In this document: piece after piece, positions 51,449 to 63,599 of the stretch
Layout of the letters: every line of letters begins with the position of its first letter
How positions within the stretch are numbered: position 1 is the stretch's first letter
Assembly: GCA_911728455.2 (NCBI GenBank)
Contig: OU452228.1
Span: 14,522,104-14,586,103, forward strand
From: Marthasterias glacialis
Taxonomy: Eukaryota; Echinodermata; Asteroidea; Forcipulatida; Asteriidae
Length of the DNA stretch: 64,000 nucleotides
Direction: 5' to 3'
The notes under the pieces: model-generated
The model's input: the letters and a program-made list of their open reading frames with translations, nothing else
Told to the model about the DNA's origin: nothing
Databases searched by the model: none
Position numbers and translations under genes: made by a program

Positions 51449-52228
51449 TTATTCACAAGAGAAACATTTTTGACATGTTTTGACATTGTTTATTATCTTA
51501 TATCGCCCATTACAGCCATCCTTGACACACTTTCTTTTGGAAGTATTTAGGTGCTTCTTGTCAGAAAGTAGTTGCTGTCCATGATGGGCGAAGATAAGCT
51601 TCATCCTCTCTTTATGGTCTCTCACATTACCATATATCCGTTCATCGGCATTAACCTGGGCATGGATGTTTTCAATGCCATGTTCCCCAAGCATGCCGAC
51701 AGTGTTCCATGCTGCAGCACACTCAGGAACATGGCAAATATAAAAGCATGTGTAGTTTTGGAGGAATCCTTTCCTCAGGGAAAAACTCGCGGGGACCATT
51801 CCCCGAAGTCCCAGCACTTTGAGGAAAGCACTGCCGCTTCCTTGTCTTGTCAGGAAATAGCTTCTCGAGAAAGAAAAAGTTTCTTGCAGTCTGGAAACGA
51901 GCTCTTTGAACTGCTCATGCTTTGGAAAACCTTCCAAAACTACAAGTAATTTATCAGAATTTCTGAGAATTATCTGGCAGTGATTTCCTACAAAACACTG
52001 GGAATGGTAGGCTTGCTTCTTTATCTTGAGGTCATCCTCCAAAATGCGCCCAAGTTCTTTCTCTAGAGGACCCATATGGGATTTTACTTCAAGGTGAATG
52101 GCCTCCAACTTCTTCTTCCCACTGTCTCTCCTTTTCTTAAGTTCCGAGACCATTTCCCTGTGTCTTTCAACGACCAACATTTGTTTCTCCACAACATCAT
52201 CAACAGTCCCTACCTGCCCTTTGCACAC
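51449..52228 (-). pseudogene. C-terminal part of the PHD transposase-like gene
   Basis: Open 259-residue end of the gene: CPVCKGQVGTVDD (last PHD ligands), a coiled coil (VVERHREMVSELKKRRD...), VPECAAAWNTVGMLGEHGIE with NIHAQVNADERI, and a final Cys cluster (CVKDGCNGRYKIINNVKTCQ, then KCFSC). A related fragment is at 29630-29770. Confidence 0.65.
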
Positions 52229-52841
52229 TGGGCACTCAAACCTGACATTGTTTACATTCGCATCCTTTAGTCTAACACAATCAGTATGATACCATCCATT
52301 TTCATCATCAATCCCACTAACATCACACTAGACCCACTGTACATCACCTTCCTTGCAAGAAATGACAGAAAGTGCACAGGCTGGTAATGCACAGGGGTCT
52401 CTGGCTCCCTTTCCTCGCGGCTTACCTTCTTTTACTTTTTGAAATCCAGTTAGCAGGCGTTCTTGGTACTTTTATTCATCAGAAGCCATGCTACACTCTC
52501 TTTCACATTCATCTACTTCTACAGACATCTCTTCCCATCTATCATTTAACCCTTCATCTCTCTCCCCCAGTGTGATTTAGTCACTTTTCCTACACAGGTC
52601 CTCTAGAGATCGGTAGAAACGGACAACTAGGCCCGAACATGATATGCAAAATTCGGGGAACAACTTGGCTCATGTTGTGGATTATTGGCAGTATGGGGTC
52701 CAAGGCCAACGAATGATAGTAAGGACCCATGGCCTTGGTGTCCCCTCCTTTCCAGGGATCAGCTTTATTGTCAGCCAGATCTTGTATTAATTAACACATC
52801 TGGCTGACGTTTGCTGAACCAGTTAACCCTTTGATGCACAG

Positions 52842-53460
52842 ATTAATTCTATTGTTTTAAATGTAGAATAATAGGAATAATACAATGCAACTGAAAATGT
52901 CACCTTGAGGCTTTATTTGATTGAGATACAGGTGTGAACCTATGGAATTATTTGTAGCTAAGGGAATAACCTTTCAGAATATGAAAAAAAAAATATATTT
53001 TTACCAACATGGTAACCATGGCAACGGAAATGGTAACCTTGGCAATGGTTTTTTTACTGCATTTTCATGTAAACAGAACAGGCAATAAGTTTGTTGAAGT
53101 CTATCCAGTAGAGACATAAGTATGGTCCATTGGAATAATATATGACCCTTTGGTTGAACAAAGAAATTAATCTGGTTGCCATGGCAACAGTTTATGAAAC
53201 GTTCTTACTGATCATAAGTATGTATAATGTAAACAAATGAGAAAAATGTGGAGAAAATCATTCGCATTGTTATTACATGTATCTTTGTCACTTCTGGTCA
53301 TACAAAACAGTCTTTTCAGTGTTCAGATTGGGAACAAATACAACTACTTGTTTCAGGTTGCCAAGGCAATCAACTATTGACCTTGATGCTGAATATTCTG
53401 TTGCCGTGGCAACCTGAGCCAAATAATTGTGTTTGTACATGTACCTGCAATGAACAGTTA
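52842..53460. other. piggyBac 3' subterminal region
   Basis: Non-coding DNA between the transposase stop and the left TIR, with repeated GGTAACC(A/T)TGGCAAC / GTTGCC(A/G)TGGCAAC words (about 53009-53050, 53172-53192 and 53358-53415). These palindromic RFX-like words may be subterminal binding sites. Confidence 0.5.
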
Positions 53461-55743
53461 TTACAAATCCTCAGAATGATACAAGTTCCAGCATTCCTTG
53501 TGATGCATGTATTTATTACATGTTAGGCAGTAATTGTTTGTTTTCAGTTGTGTCCGCTTTCCATCTGCTTTGCGCTGGTAGCCGCAGACACAGCATGTGC
53601 GCCGAATACCCCCATCTCTTGCAGTTGTCGATGGATGGCGACCAGTCACACGGGACATCACTGTCGGTGGCAATGGGGTAGAGCGCCTTCGGCCCGGTCT
53701 CCCTCCTACATTGGGGTCATCCCTGTTGGTTCGCTGCTGTCTGTAAGGCTCAGTCAGCTGGAGGACGAGAGCTTCTCGAAAATCTTTCTGTTTCAGCGAT
53801 GGCCTCCCAGTAGCTTCTTTGTAGAGGATATACGAATTCACAATCGCTAATTCTAACAGTCGCCAAAACAGTCTCTTCCACCACTTCAAAGTACACCGCC
53901 CTACAGTGTAATAACAAAGATATTGGTCTAACTGATCCACTCCTCCCATATGCTGGTTGTAGTCGAATATCATGAGAGGTTTTCTCACCTCTTGATCCCT
54001 CTCCTCATCTCGTCGTGGTGGTATAACCTGCACGTCGTTGCAGTGGATTGTAGACAGTGCAGTTACATCTCGTTTGTCCTTCCATCGAACTGCGGTCAAA
54101 TTACCACATTTTCGAAATTCCATCGAACCTTTATTGAACCGTTCTCTTGGTTTTGGTTTCAACTCTGGTGGGAAACCAATTCTGTTTGTTCTCACTGTTC
54201 CACAAGATAAAATGCCTTTATGAAGAAGGTCCATACAAAGAGTGGCAGATGTATAGTAATTGTCCATGTATAAATGGTAGCCCTGATGACGAAAATCCTC
54301 GGATAAGTCGTTTACAACTCGACTGGGCAAACCTACCTCAGGGGCATTCTCAACACGGCCAGTGTATACTTGAAAGCGGCTACAATATCCATTTGCACTG
54401 TCCGCCAAAACCCATAGTTTGATGCCGAATTTTTTGGGTTTCTTTGGCATGTACTGTATGAATGAAACACGACACTTTGTTCCAATCATCTGCTCATCTA
54501 CAGAAATGTTCATGCCTGGCACATAAGCTTCCTTGAAGTTTGTGGCAAGCTTTTCAATGAGGTATCGCACCTTGAAAAGTTTGTCGGGGTTCTCATCTTG
54601 TTGATTGTACTCATTGTTGTTACAACAATGCAGGTACCGATGAATTTGCATGTACTCATTTACAGCAAAAATCTCACCATACCATGGAGTTGCAAGCCAC
54701 GGCTTTTCACTCCAATAGTCCCGTAGGTGAGACCTCCTGTCCATGCCTTGTGCAATGTTCATTCCGATGAATGCATTCAATTTTGTTCTGTCAACGGGCA
54801 CCCATTTCATATTTGAGTGCTTTGCAGCTCTGTCTTCCTGTGCATAACGATTAGTCTCCTGGCAAATATAAGTAACGATGTCATCATCCCAAATGAGGCT
54901 GAAGAAATCCAGCTCCGAGACAGGGTTATGATCCAGCACCCAGTTGCACACACCCCTTCGAGCTTGGAAAGGATTTGCCTGAACTGCAGGATTGACTTCC
55001 ACCCCGGTGAATTCTTCCCAGTTCCACTGACGATCGGGCAGATGGGCACCTGCTGCAGCATCACCTCGTCCACGTCCACGGCCTCGTCCACGACCTCGTG
55101 CATGTCCACGTCCACGGCCTCGACGTCCTCTCCCTCGCCTCGCTTGAACTCCACTTGGGCCAGGTGTGTCACTGTTGATGCTCTGTTCATCACTCTCCAC
55201 TTCTTTTTCCCCCTTGTCTTCATCATCGCTGATTTCATGGCCCTGGAAAAATAAATGTTTTTGCAGGATGATTCAATGTGCTACCCAAAAATTCAGCAAA
55301 ATACAGCAGATTTGTTTCTTCATGTCCAAGTATATTTTGCATCTTGTTTCTCAAAAATTTACACATGAATTTTTGACACTCGTTTTTTTATTGCAGCTAG
55401 TGTATTATGTCTATTTATTCTAATCTAAGAATCAAAACAAAAAACACCCCCTCCCTCAAAAACGGAAAAACAATACACAAAGAAAGCAACAAAAAACCAA
55501 GAAACTTACCTGATGAGCAGCATGAAGATCTTCAGCAGTGTGCAAGACCGAATCCAAGGTTGCAGGTTCTCGGCGGACTCGATAGCCTCCGTTGTGATGC
55601 ACATATGTGTCATAAACATCGCCAACCATTTCATCATTTTCATCACTTATTTCGTCTTCTAAATCAGAATTATCTTGAATCTCATCTTCGGACATATTTT
55701 CAAGGAATTCGAGCGCTCGATCAGGCCCAAAACGAGACGCCAT
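53461..55743 (-). CDS. piggyBac transposase, about 671 aa, two exons, intact
   Basis: Exon 1 55743-55510 (MASRFGPDRALEFLENMSED...AAHQ) joins in phase, via donor CATCAG/GTAAGTTTC and acceptor TTTTTCCAG, to exon 2 55242-53461. The protein has an acidic N-terminus, a Gly-Arg-rich tract (GRGRGRGRGRG), the DDE_Tnp_1_7 core with catalytic Asp in ISVDEQMIGTK, LYMDNYYTS and MGGVDQLDQY, and a C-terminal Cys-rich finger (CCVCGYQRK...YCLTCNKYMHHKECW). All expected blocks are present without stop or frameshift, and the length is usual for the family. It would excise and insert the element at TTAA. Confidence 0.92.
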
Positions 55744-57169
55744 GTTGAAATTTTTGTCGCTTTTTTTCGCAAGATCACAACAAAAGACCGACGCGTTCGG
55801 CCATGTTTTTCTCGATATTTTTCAATAGCGCCCTCTATTGAACAAGGCATCAAAAGAAAGCCCAATCGTTGCTCTTTACAACCAAATGAGGGCGGTTTAC
55901 ATGGGGGTTGTAGTTTTTTAGTTATGAACATTTTTTTGAAGTCCAAATCGAACGCGCTTTTGGCGGTCGCTAGCGACCGCTCTGTGCACCAAAGGGTTAA
56001 GATTGTCCTCATACTGCCCGTCGGTTGTCGACGCAATATTTGGAGCATGTGTTGGACCCCCAGCATTTAGTGCCTGCAGTGGGAGATAGCACCAAAGGCA
56101 TGGGTAGGATGAATTACGACCCATATGCCTGAGGATCTTGGTAAGGAATTTGTAATCCCCCGAAAGGAAAATTCGGCAGATTTTCGAATCCTCACCAACC
56201 CTCACTTGTGATTTTTGTTGCATGCTAACAACGTCCTCCCTAAAAATGGAGAAAACCTTTTCCATATTGGGGTTCGAATCAGTCGCACTGAACATTGCAA
56301 CTAGATCCATATTGTCAGCCGAGTTTCCATCCTCAAAGTTACAAATCTGGAAGGCCAGCTTTGTTGAGCTACCACCTTAAGAAATTAATAAGCAAAAGGG
56401 GAAAAACATCAGAGCTATGGAAATAAATTGAACAATAACAGAAAATAATTTTAACAGATAGTGAAGATCCCATGGAATCATGTTAAAATTTCATTATTTC
56501 TTTCCCTCCTGCCACAAAAAAAAATTGTTTGAATTTATTGCACACCAAACATCTTAAATTTTAAAAGGGGAAAGGTTTCTTATACCCATTTTGATGTGGG
56601 TTGTCAAATAGATTTATGGAAAATATCCGTTTAGCTTGCAATTAAAGTGACTTTATGAATTTAAAATGCCCTAGCTAGTTAAATTCAAAATGTCTTTTTT
56701 TATGTGATTACTTTGTTTTATGCATAACAGTCACCAACAATATAAATTTTGTACTATGTAACTGGAGTGTGCGCTGGTCATATTGACTGAAAGACTAATG
56801 AGCATGAGCAGTATTTTGGCGCTTGTAAATCAGACAATACCTTTGATTATGATGGAGCAAGACAGACAATGATTAAAAATGTGCTGCAGGATGACATTGC
56901 AAACAATACTTACCATAATCTTAATCCATATTTCATTGCGAAAGTGTTCATGATCCCACAAATCTCCTCGTTCTTGTTTCTTGGCAAGCAACTGTTCGAT
57001 GTGGAACTGCAGGCTGCGTACACGGACAAACGGCACCTTGGAGGTCTCGGTCGAGGATGGTGTCTTGTGGAGGGAAAACTCTCCAATCTCGATGATGTTG
57101 TCCGTGACATCCCGGCAGCCTACAGAGAGAAACATTTGATTGTAAATGTATTGAAGCATATGAATCTTT

Positions 57170-57218
57170 TTATTTTTTTTTTTGTATTATTTATTTATTT
57201 ATTTTTATTTTTTTCTTG
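57170..57218. repeat. A-rich/TTTA tail of LINE
   Basis: TTTATTTTTTTTTTTGTATTATTTATTTATTTATTTTTATTTTTTTC is the complement of an A-rich 3' tail. It marks the LINE 3' end on the minus strand. Confidence 0.75.
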
Positions 57219-57561
57219 ATGTGGAGTTATATTACTCCGTTTATTCAACATTCATCAGCAAAGGCATACATCAAATAAACACACTATCAAAAGACACTCC
57301 AGTAAATACTTCTAATATATATCAGGCACAGTAAGTAACAGAAGCTCAGAAAATAACAATAATAATAACAACAATAAACAAAATAATTAAATAGTTAAAT
57401 GAATTCCTCTATTATATATACAAATATCTACAATTTAGCGTGACTCGGGAATCACGTGGTTCGGGAAAAAAAACAATACTGACAACAACAAAAACAAAAA
57501 TTAGAAAAACATGATACATATGGGACAAAGGAAATAACTTGGCCCTTGGAAAAACAGGCAA

Positions 57562-60500
57562 TTAGTAATTAAAACTGACTTCGTCCTTAGTGGTGAAACA
57601 CAAAGCATTGTTCCTAGTATAGCAATTTTCGAATGATTCTGGTTTTAATCTGTTCTTTTCCATTCGAAGAAAATATTTCAAAGATAACTTTAACTGTGAG
57701 ATGATGTCGATTTCTGCTGGTCTGGCATAACTATTAAACACCTTTTTGCATCGAATATTCCAGATCAGCCTAAGCAATTTAGCAACAACGATGGCCTGAA
57801 CGGGTTTTAGAGTATATCCAAGAATTCTGTTAGAGTCGTTTAAATAAAAATGTTTGTTACCTGTATATTTGCTAAGCAATCTTTCTACAAAAATCCAAGC
57901 ATCCAATGTGTGAGAACAGTAAATGAAAATAATATGCTCATGAGTTTCTCTTTCTACATTACAGAGCGGGCAAGATTCTTCTCTAACAATACCAATTTTA
58001 AGCAAAACATCTTTAGTAGGTAAAATTCTGTGTCTAAGTTTGTACATGAATTGCTTATCATCAGGATCCATTAAGTAGTTCTTAAAATCGCTGATCCATA
58101 TCGCAGACCAATCAAGATCTTGACTAATACTGAATATATTTTGCCAAATTGGTTGAACTCTAGGAACGACAGTTTTTTTCCTAATCAGGTTGCCGTAGTT
58201 GGTCTTGGCTTGAGTTAAATACATCGGAGCAGACTCCTCTCCGTTATATTCTTTGATGACTAGCCAATTACATAAAGGAGTAGCTGGACCTTCTCTTTTT
58301 TCTTCAACTAGGTTATAATCCACATGATGCTTAAGGCGACCTAGCATTCTACCGGCATTAATATTACGTAATGCACACATTTCAGCAATTCCTTTAAAAG
58401 AGATCAGTTTACCCTATTTCACAATATGTTTTATCTTGTTAATACCAAAAGATTTAAGCAAGGTACTACCAAAGGTGACATTGTCCTTGGTGACGCTAAC
58501 ATTATTCCACAAAGGCATTTCTCTTGTTTCTAAAACACTAGAATGTTTACAATCCATAATACCTCCTGCTTTATCAAAGGCATTGATCACATCAATATAA
58601 AAGGACGTGGTTTTCAGAGCTTTTTTCCGATTGGCAAATATATACCATCCCAAGTGATCATTGGCGCTAGCTTTATTAATCCAATAGTCAAAGAAATATT
58701 TCCATTTCCCTTGAGATGAGGGGTAGCGAGCTAGCCAGTTTAATTTGAGGCTCATTAATTTGCAGTTAATGTCAATAAGACCCATTCCACCCGAGTCTTT
58801 TGGACCAATGATGGTAGCCCTCTTAATTTTTTCGATTTTACCATCCCAGAAGAAATTCCAGATCATACTATTCATCTTTTTCACGGTTTCCTCGGAACAG
58901 GTTAACACGCTGCCAAGGTAATTAATACACGGCCCAATCAAAATATTTACTATAACAGACTTGCCATGATAGGTGAGTTTACGTTTAGACCATTTATCTA
59001 AAGTACTACGGATTTTTGTAATTCTCGGACCCCAGTTGTCATTTGGTACGACATCATTCCCAAATATTATCCCAAGGATTTTAAGCTTATCACACCATTG
59101 GAAGTTACAAGGTTTGTCGACTCTACCCGTCCACTTCCCAAGCCACATGCCTTTGGACTTGTCTACATTGAGTTTAGACCCGCTTCCCTTACAATAGGTA
59201 CCAAGAATGTTATCAATAGTAACGAACTCCTTGTTGTCACCAATAAAGAAAGTGATGTCATCAGCGTGTTGGATTAATCTAATACTACTTTTACCTCCCG
59301 GCGTAACAATGCCTTTTAAATCACAATCAGTTCTAGCCAAAATCGCTAACCCTTCCGCACAGATAGAATAAAGGAGAGGGGATAAAGGACATCCTTGCCT
59401 AATCCCTCGAGAAACCTTAACCGGTGAACCAATAAAATTATTTACAATAATGTTACAATTGGGATTGCTGTACAATAATTTAATCCATTTAATTAAATTC
59501 GAAGGAATTCCCATTTTTGTCAAAACAGTGAACAAATATTTCCAGCTAATTCTGTCAAACGCCTTCTCTTGATCTATACTTATGAGAGCAGCCTCCGAAT
59601 TATCTAATTCTACATAGTCAATGGTATCACGCAGAACCATAAGATTATCATGAATATTTCTACCTACAACTCCACAAGTTTGTTCTTCACCTACAAGAAG
59701 GGGCATAATAAGCTTCATTCTATTAGTGATGACCTTGGATAGGATCTTATAATCAACAGTGAGCAAGCTGATAGGACGCCAATTTTTTAAATCAGTTCTT
59801 TCACCTCTGTTTTTATAAATAAGTCTAATTAGCGCAGAGTTCATTGATCTACATAAAAAACCATTCTTGAAACAGCAATTATAGACTTTTAAGACATCAG
59901 AAGCGATTGTGTTCCAAAATATCTGATAAAACTCAACCGTAAGCCCGTCTAAGCCAGGAGACTTATTTTTATTCATTTGAAATAGTGCTAACTTGACTTC
60001 ATCAGCCGTAATTGCTTTTTCAAGATTAAAATGAATATCATGAGGAATTTGTTTTCTGCTTATTTTAGAGATAATATCATTTAAGTGATCATCAGAGATG
60101 TCTTCCTCTTTATACAAGTCAGAGTAAAAATCATTAGCATGATCAAGCATAGAGTGAGGTTGATCGATAGATTTCCCTTCGGCATTAACCAACCTATCAA
60201 TTTTACTATTCTGGACTTGCTGTTTTTCAAGATTCAGAAAGAATTTAGAGGCTTTTTCACCTTCCTCTTTAATAGTATTCCGAACTCTAATTTTAGCCTT
60301 GGACCATTCTTCAATTTCGTAGGCTTTTATTTGAGCTTCAATGTCTTTAATGGCATCAGCACTGGAGTCTGGATTCTCCAAGAGCCTGTTGTATATTTTC
60401 TTAAGATCATTAATTTTTTGTTTTTGAAGGTACACTTTTTCTTTGCCGTAATCTTGGAGAATTTCTTTTATTCTGAATTAACCACTTTCCCACCAATCCA

Positions 60501-61350
60501 ACAAAGATTTGTAGTTGTATTTTTGAGAAGTCCAGAATTGTAAAAAGGTTTCTATGCGATATTTACAATCATTGTCATTTAAAAGACTATTATTACATAT
60601 CCACCTTCCTTGGCCATGCACATTACCGGGATCATGTAATTTCATACAAACTATAGAGTGATCAGAATTACCATGTGGATTAACACGCACGTCTAAAACA
60701 TTACTCAGAAGATTGGACGGTAAAAACAAATAGTCAATTCTAGTCGCCTGCTTACTAGCTTTGTGGTAATGTGTGTATCCTGCTTTATCAGGATGAATAG
60801 TGCGCCAGACGTCACATAAATCTTTCTCGTTAATGACATTTTTAAGAATAGTTTTACTGCCATCTTTGATTTTTACATTATCAATATTACAATTGAAATC
60901 TCCACCAATAATAGAAGAATCGCTAATTATCCAATCAGACATGTCATCAAAAAAATAAGCCCTGTCGTACGAATTGTTTGGAGCATAAACAGAGGCAACT
61001 GGTATGTCAAGATTGTTCCATTTAGTTTGCCCCTTTATCCATCTCCCTTCCTTATCCCTAGAAATATTATCAATGCAGAGACCAGATTTTTCTGAAGTGA
61101 GAATAGCAACCCCCCTTGATTGGCGATTGCCATGACTAAAATGCATCTTTCCTTGCCACTCTTTACTCCAAACGGGTTCGTCATTTTCTTCACTGTGAGT
61201 TTCTTGAAGAAAAATTAGGCTAAACTTGTTACGACATAAAAATTCAAAGATCACATTACGTTTTAGGTTATTCCTCAAGCCATTAACATTTATGGAGGCA
61301 ATAGACAATATGAACATACCAATGATGATGTTGTACATTAATGTCTTCAT
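57562..61350 (-). pseudogene. LINE ORF2: endonuclease, reverse transcriptase, zinc finger (two in-frame stops)
   Basis: One frame spans about 1,263 codons interrupted only by TAA at 60478-60480 and TAG at 58414-58416. The endonuclease (APE type) has SINVNGLRNNLKR, FLQETHSE, GGDFNCN and NSDHSIV. The reverse transcriptase has PGLDGLTVEFY, ISIDQEKAFDRISW, GIRQGCPLSPLLY and a catalytic block IQHADDITFF (His for the usual Tyr before ADD). A C-terminal CPLCNVERETHEHIIFIYC finger (C-x2-C-x7-H-x5-C pattern) is typical of the Tx1/L1 group. Stops fall between domains, not within motifs. Without them the ORF would be intact. Confidence 0.85.
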
Positions 61351-61376
61351 CGCACCAGCTATAATGAAGGTAAAAG

Positions 61377-62852
61377 TTACTTTGGCTTCCCTCTTCCTCT
61401 CCCTCTCTGGTTTTGTTGAACTCGTTGTTTGGGTTGGCTTTCGTTGTTCTTACTAGGCTTGTTGGTAGTTGGGTAGCTTGATGGACCCGGTTGATCAGTG
61501 TCATTGGTTTTACTTGTTATTTGTTGAGAGTTATGCGTTGTTGATTTCCTTTCCCATGATGTTCGCTTTTTCCTTCGTCGACGGACTCCCCCGCGTGTGT
61601 AGAAAGTGAATTCTCCGCCTTGATCTTCTGGGTCTTCACTGTGATAATGTGGATCAACGAGTCTTCCACTATCCTCGTCGATCGATCCTTCCGAATATGT
61701 ATCGTCGGATCTTTCATCCGTATGTTCCTGGTCGTGCATGTTCTCTGGTGTATCATCAACTGGGTTTTCAGCTGCCAAAGTTTCCATATCTGTTGGTGTT
61801 GACTCATCACGAGCTACTTTAGATGATGCTGTTGAATCTTCAGTGGTTTTCCTTTTCCGAGACAACTTTCTAACTGCTTGGCTGTTAATGGCTTCGTCCC
61901 AAAATCCTCGGGGTTTTGTGGGAGTTTTCTTGCTGGTTGTTCCTGCAACTACTTCTTTGAATGATAGCTTAGGTTTATAGGCTGCTTCTTTTGGTGGGTG
62001 CTGTTCTGTGTTCTCTGTTTGATCCATACCTTTCTTTTCTTCTCCTTTCTTTGCTTTGGAGCTGTGTGTTTCATCTTCAGCTAGCGGTTCTGTGTTTTGG
62101 GGCTCATTATCTTCTTTCTCTCCAGTAGTGTCCTCTTCATTTTCTTTATGTTCATTTGCCGGATTGTCGTCACGGATTTTATCTTGTTCGCTGTTGTCGT
62201 ATTTGTCGTGCCAAGCCGCCCTATGGTCGTAGCTTCCACATACAAAGCATCTGTTTCTTGCCGGACAGTCTCTCGCTAGATGGCCTGTTTCTTCATAGAT
62301 TTTGCAGGTTTTTTGTTGCCCCCTGTATCTAACTGGTAAAGTAAAGCCGCTGAATTTGAGAAAGCTCGGTATTGGTTTCTTGAGGCTCTTGACGAGACAG
62401 CTTCTCACACCGGTTTCAATGTTGTCGTCAAAACCGTGATATTGACGTCGGATGTTGGCGACATTTCCATACTGAGACAGGAGCGATGTAATGGCATTGT
62501 CCGGAATTTCGTATGGTGCCTTGATGTACGCGATCACAGAGTTGCGAATGTTAGCTCTTTCACACTGGGCGAGGGCATTATGTAATAGCAGGCCTTGCGA
62601 TGCTATAGTCTCACAATCCTGCTCATTGTCAAAAGTGACGTTGTACCAGTTACGTTCCAGTTCAGCAATGCATACTATTGTTGATGTTGAATCCAACTCG
62701 TGATTGACAGCTTTGTAGACGTCTCGGGGTGTGACACCTTTCGAAATATGGTGGGTGTTGAACCTCACGGTGTTTGGTCTGTTAAGACCCATGGCAGAAA
62801 ACATGGCGGCCAAGCGGCACCGCCGTTGATTTGAGAGAGCTTTTAGGGCCAA
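61377..62852 (-). CDS. LINE ORF1 with zinc knuckles, 491 aa
   Basis: Open throughout. The N-terminal half (VTPRDVYKAV, WYNVTFDNEQDCE, IKAPYEIPDNAI, YGNVANIRRQYHGF) resembles an RRM-like fold of L1/Tx1 ORF1 proteins. Knuckles follow: CKIYEETGHLARDC (the second Cys is Tyr here, so probably damaged) and CFVCGSYDHRAAWH. The C-terminal half is acidic and low-complexity, ending in a Gln/Arg/Gly tail. It should bind the element RNA. It ends 26 bp before the ORF2 start, so ORF2 likely depends on reinitiation or bypass. Confidence 0.8.
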   Translation of the reverse strand: MALKALSNQRRCRLAAMFSAMGLNRPNTVRFNTHHISKGVTPRDVYKAVNHELDSTSTIVCIAELERNWYNVTFDNEQDCETIASQGLLLHNALAQCERANIRNSVIAYIKAPYEIPDNAITSLLSQYGNVANIRRQYHGFDDNIETGVRSCLVKSLKKPIPSFLKFSGFTLPVRYRGQQKTCKIYEETGHLARDCPARNRCFVCGSYDHRAAWHDKYDNSEQDKIRDDNPANEHKENEEDTTGEKEDNEPQNTEPLAEDETHSSKAKKGEEKKGMDQTENTEQHPPKEAAYKPKLSFKEVVAGTTSKKTPTKPRGFWDEAINSQAVRKLSRKRKTTEDSTASSKVARDESTPTDMETLAAENPVDDTPENMHDQEHTDERSDDTYSEGSIDEDSGRLVDPHYHSEDPEDQGGEFTFYTRGGVRRRRKKRTSWERKSTTHNSQQITSKTNDTDQPGPSSYPTTNKPSKNNESQPKQRVQQNQRGRGRGKPK

Positions 62853-63016
62853 AAGGCCCTAAAAGGTTGGTTTCAATCTCTATTACCTCAATGAAAGTGT
62901 TTTATGTACATCTTGAGAGACACTTGCTAGTAGAAAAGGCTTCCACAAAAAAGCAGAAGGTGAAATTTCTGTCAATTTCCTGGAGCTCGATGAAGCTATG
63001 TCACACGTCTTCAATA

Positions 63017-63072
63017 AAATTTATTTATTTATTTATTTATTTATTTTTTTTTTTTGGGGGGGGGGGGGGATG
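63017..63072. repeat. (TTTA)n microsatellite followed by T and G runs
   Basis: TTTATTTATTTATTTATTTA followed by T12 and G13. It may be the tail of another truncated retroelement on the minus strand, but no body is visible. Confidence 0.7.
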
Positions 63073-63599
63073 TAACACGGCCTCCATATCAAATTGAATT
63101 AGAGGAGACTCTTTACATCCATACAAAACAAAAACCGGCAATGTTGGATTCTGCTTTTTTCCCAGGGTTGCAACTCCCGGATTTTTAGTATTTTGGACAA
63201 TTAGATGGCTCTCCTGTCAACTCTTCCTTAACATAAATGAAACATTGTTTAATAAAAAGACATGAGGTGAAAAATGAAATGTTTTATACTCATATTCTCC
63301 ACCTCATTTCTTAAAGGACGGCCAGTAAATTAATACATATTTTTGTAATGAACAACCAGAAGATTGGGATCTGTGTTAAAGGGGAAAAAAACCTGAGGCT
63401 TTTTCCAGTGTGACTTACCTGCCAGCTCTCTGTACAATTTTTTGTTACTTGCAAGAATATCAATCCCACTATTCTTCAAGAATGTTCTGAGGAGACGTAA
63501 CTTCCTCATTGGTAGACGAAGCAGTAGCTTTAAATCTAACGTCTCGCCTGGAGAGAGTTCTGTACAAAGTATACAAGTGAGTCATAAATTGACATCTTT

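Larger units (their letters stand above)
52827..55996 (-). mobile_element. piggyBac transposon, 3.2 kb, apparently complete
   Basis: CCCTTTGATGCACAGA at 52827-52842 is inverted at 55981-55996 (TCTGTGCACCAAAGGG, one mismatch), and TTAA flanks both ends (52823-52826, 55997-56000), the exact target preference and duplication of piggyBac. Removing it and one TTAA rejoins the reading frame of the older gene (GQYEDNL to NWFSKRQ). The minus-strand transposase is full-length, so this copy may be recent and possibly active. Confidence 0.95.
57165..62880 (-). mobile_element. Tx1/L1-like LINE, nearly full length
   Basis: Minus-strand element with ORF1 (62852-61377), ORF2 (61350-57562), a 3' UTR and an A-rich tail (plus strand TTTTATTTTTTTTTTTGTATTATTTATTT... 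at 57165-57215). The 5' end is placed near 62880, just upstream of the ORF1 ATG. It lies in the intron between two exons of the PHD transposase-like gene. A target duplication could not be fixed by eye. Confidence 0.8.
51449..63559 (-). pseudogene. Spliced transposase-like gene (GDYKFL...CLWC, PHD-like finger), decayed and split by two insertions
   Basis: Pieces in order on the minus strand: exon 63559-63419 (LDLKLLLRLPMRKLRLLRTF); exon 57119-56914 (ERGDLWDHEHFRNEIWIKI); exon from about 56375 (GGSSTKLAFQICNF, IFLSGDYKFL, SSYPCLWC) cut at 56001 by piggyBac and resuming at 52826 (ALDPILPIIHNMSQVV); then a PHD-like finger (SCKEGDVQW...CD...GWYHTDCV...FECPVC); a coiled coil; and the C-terminus (HVPECAAAWNTVGMLGEHGIE, then HAQVNADERI) to 51449. 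The blocks fit a large transposase-like family of animals that I cannot name. Three in-frame stops (at about 52585, 52480 and 52330) and a frameshift near 52790 show it is dead. A LINE sits in the intron between the first two exons. Confidence 0.7.

Noticed and set aside
54807..55254. Overlapping genes on both strands opposite the piggyBac transposase
   Set aside because: They are shadows of the Gly-Arg-rich and acidic coding sequence; no domain, start context or splice sites support them.
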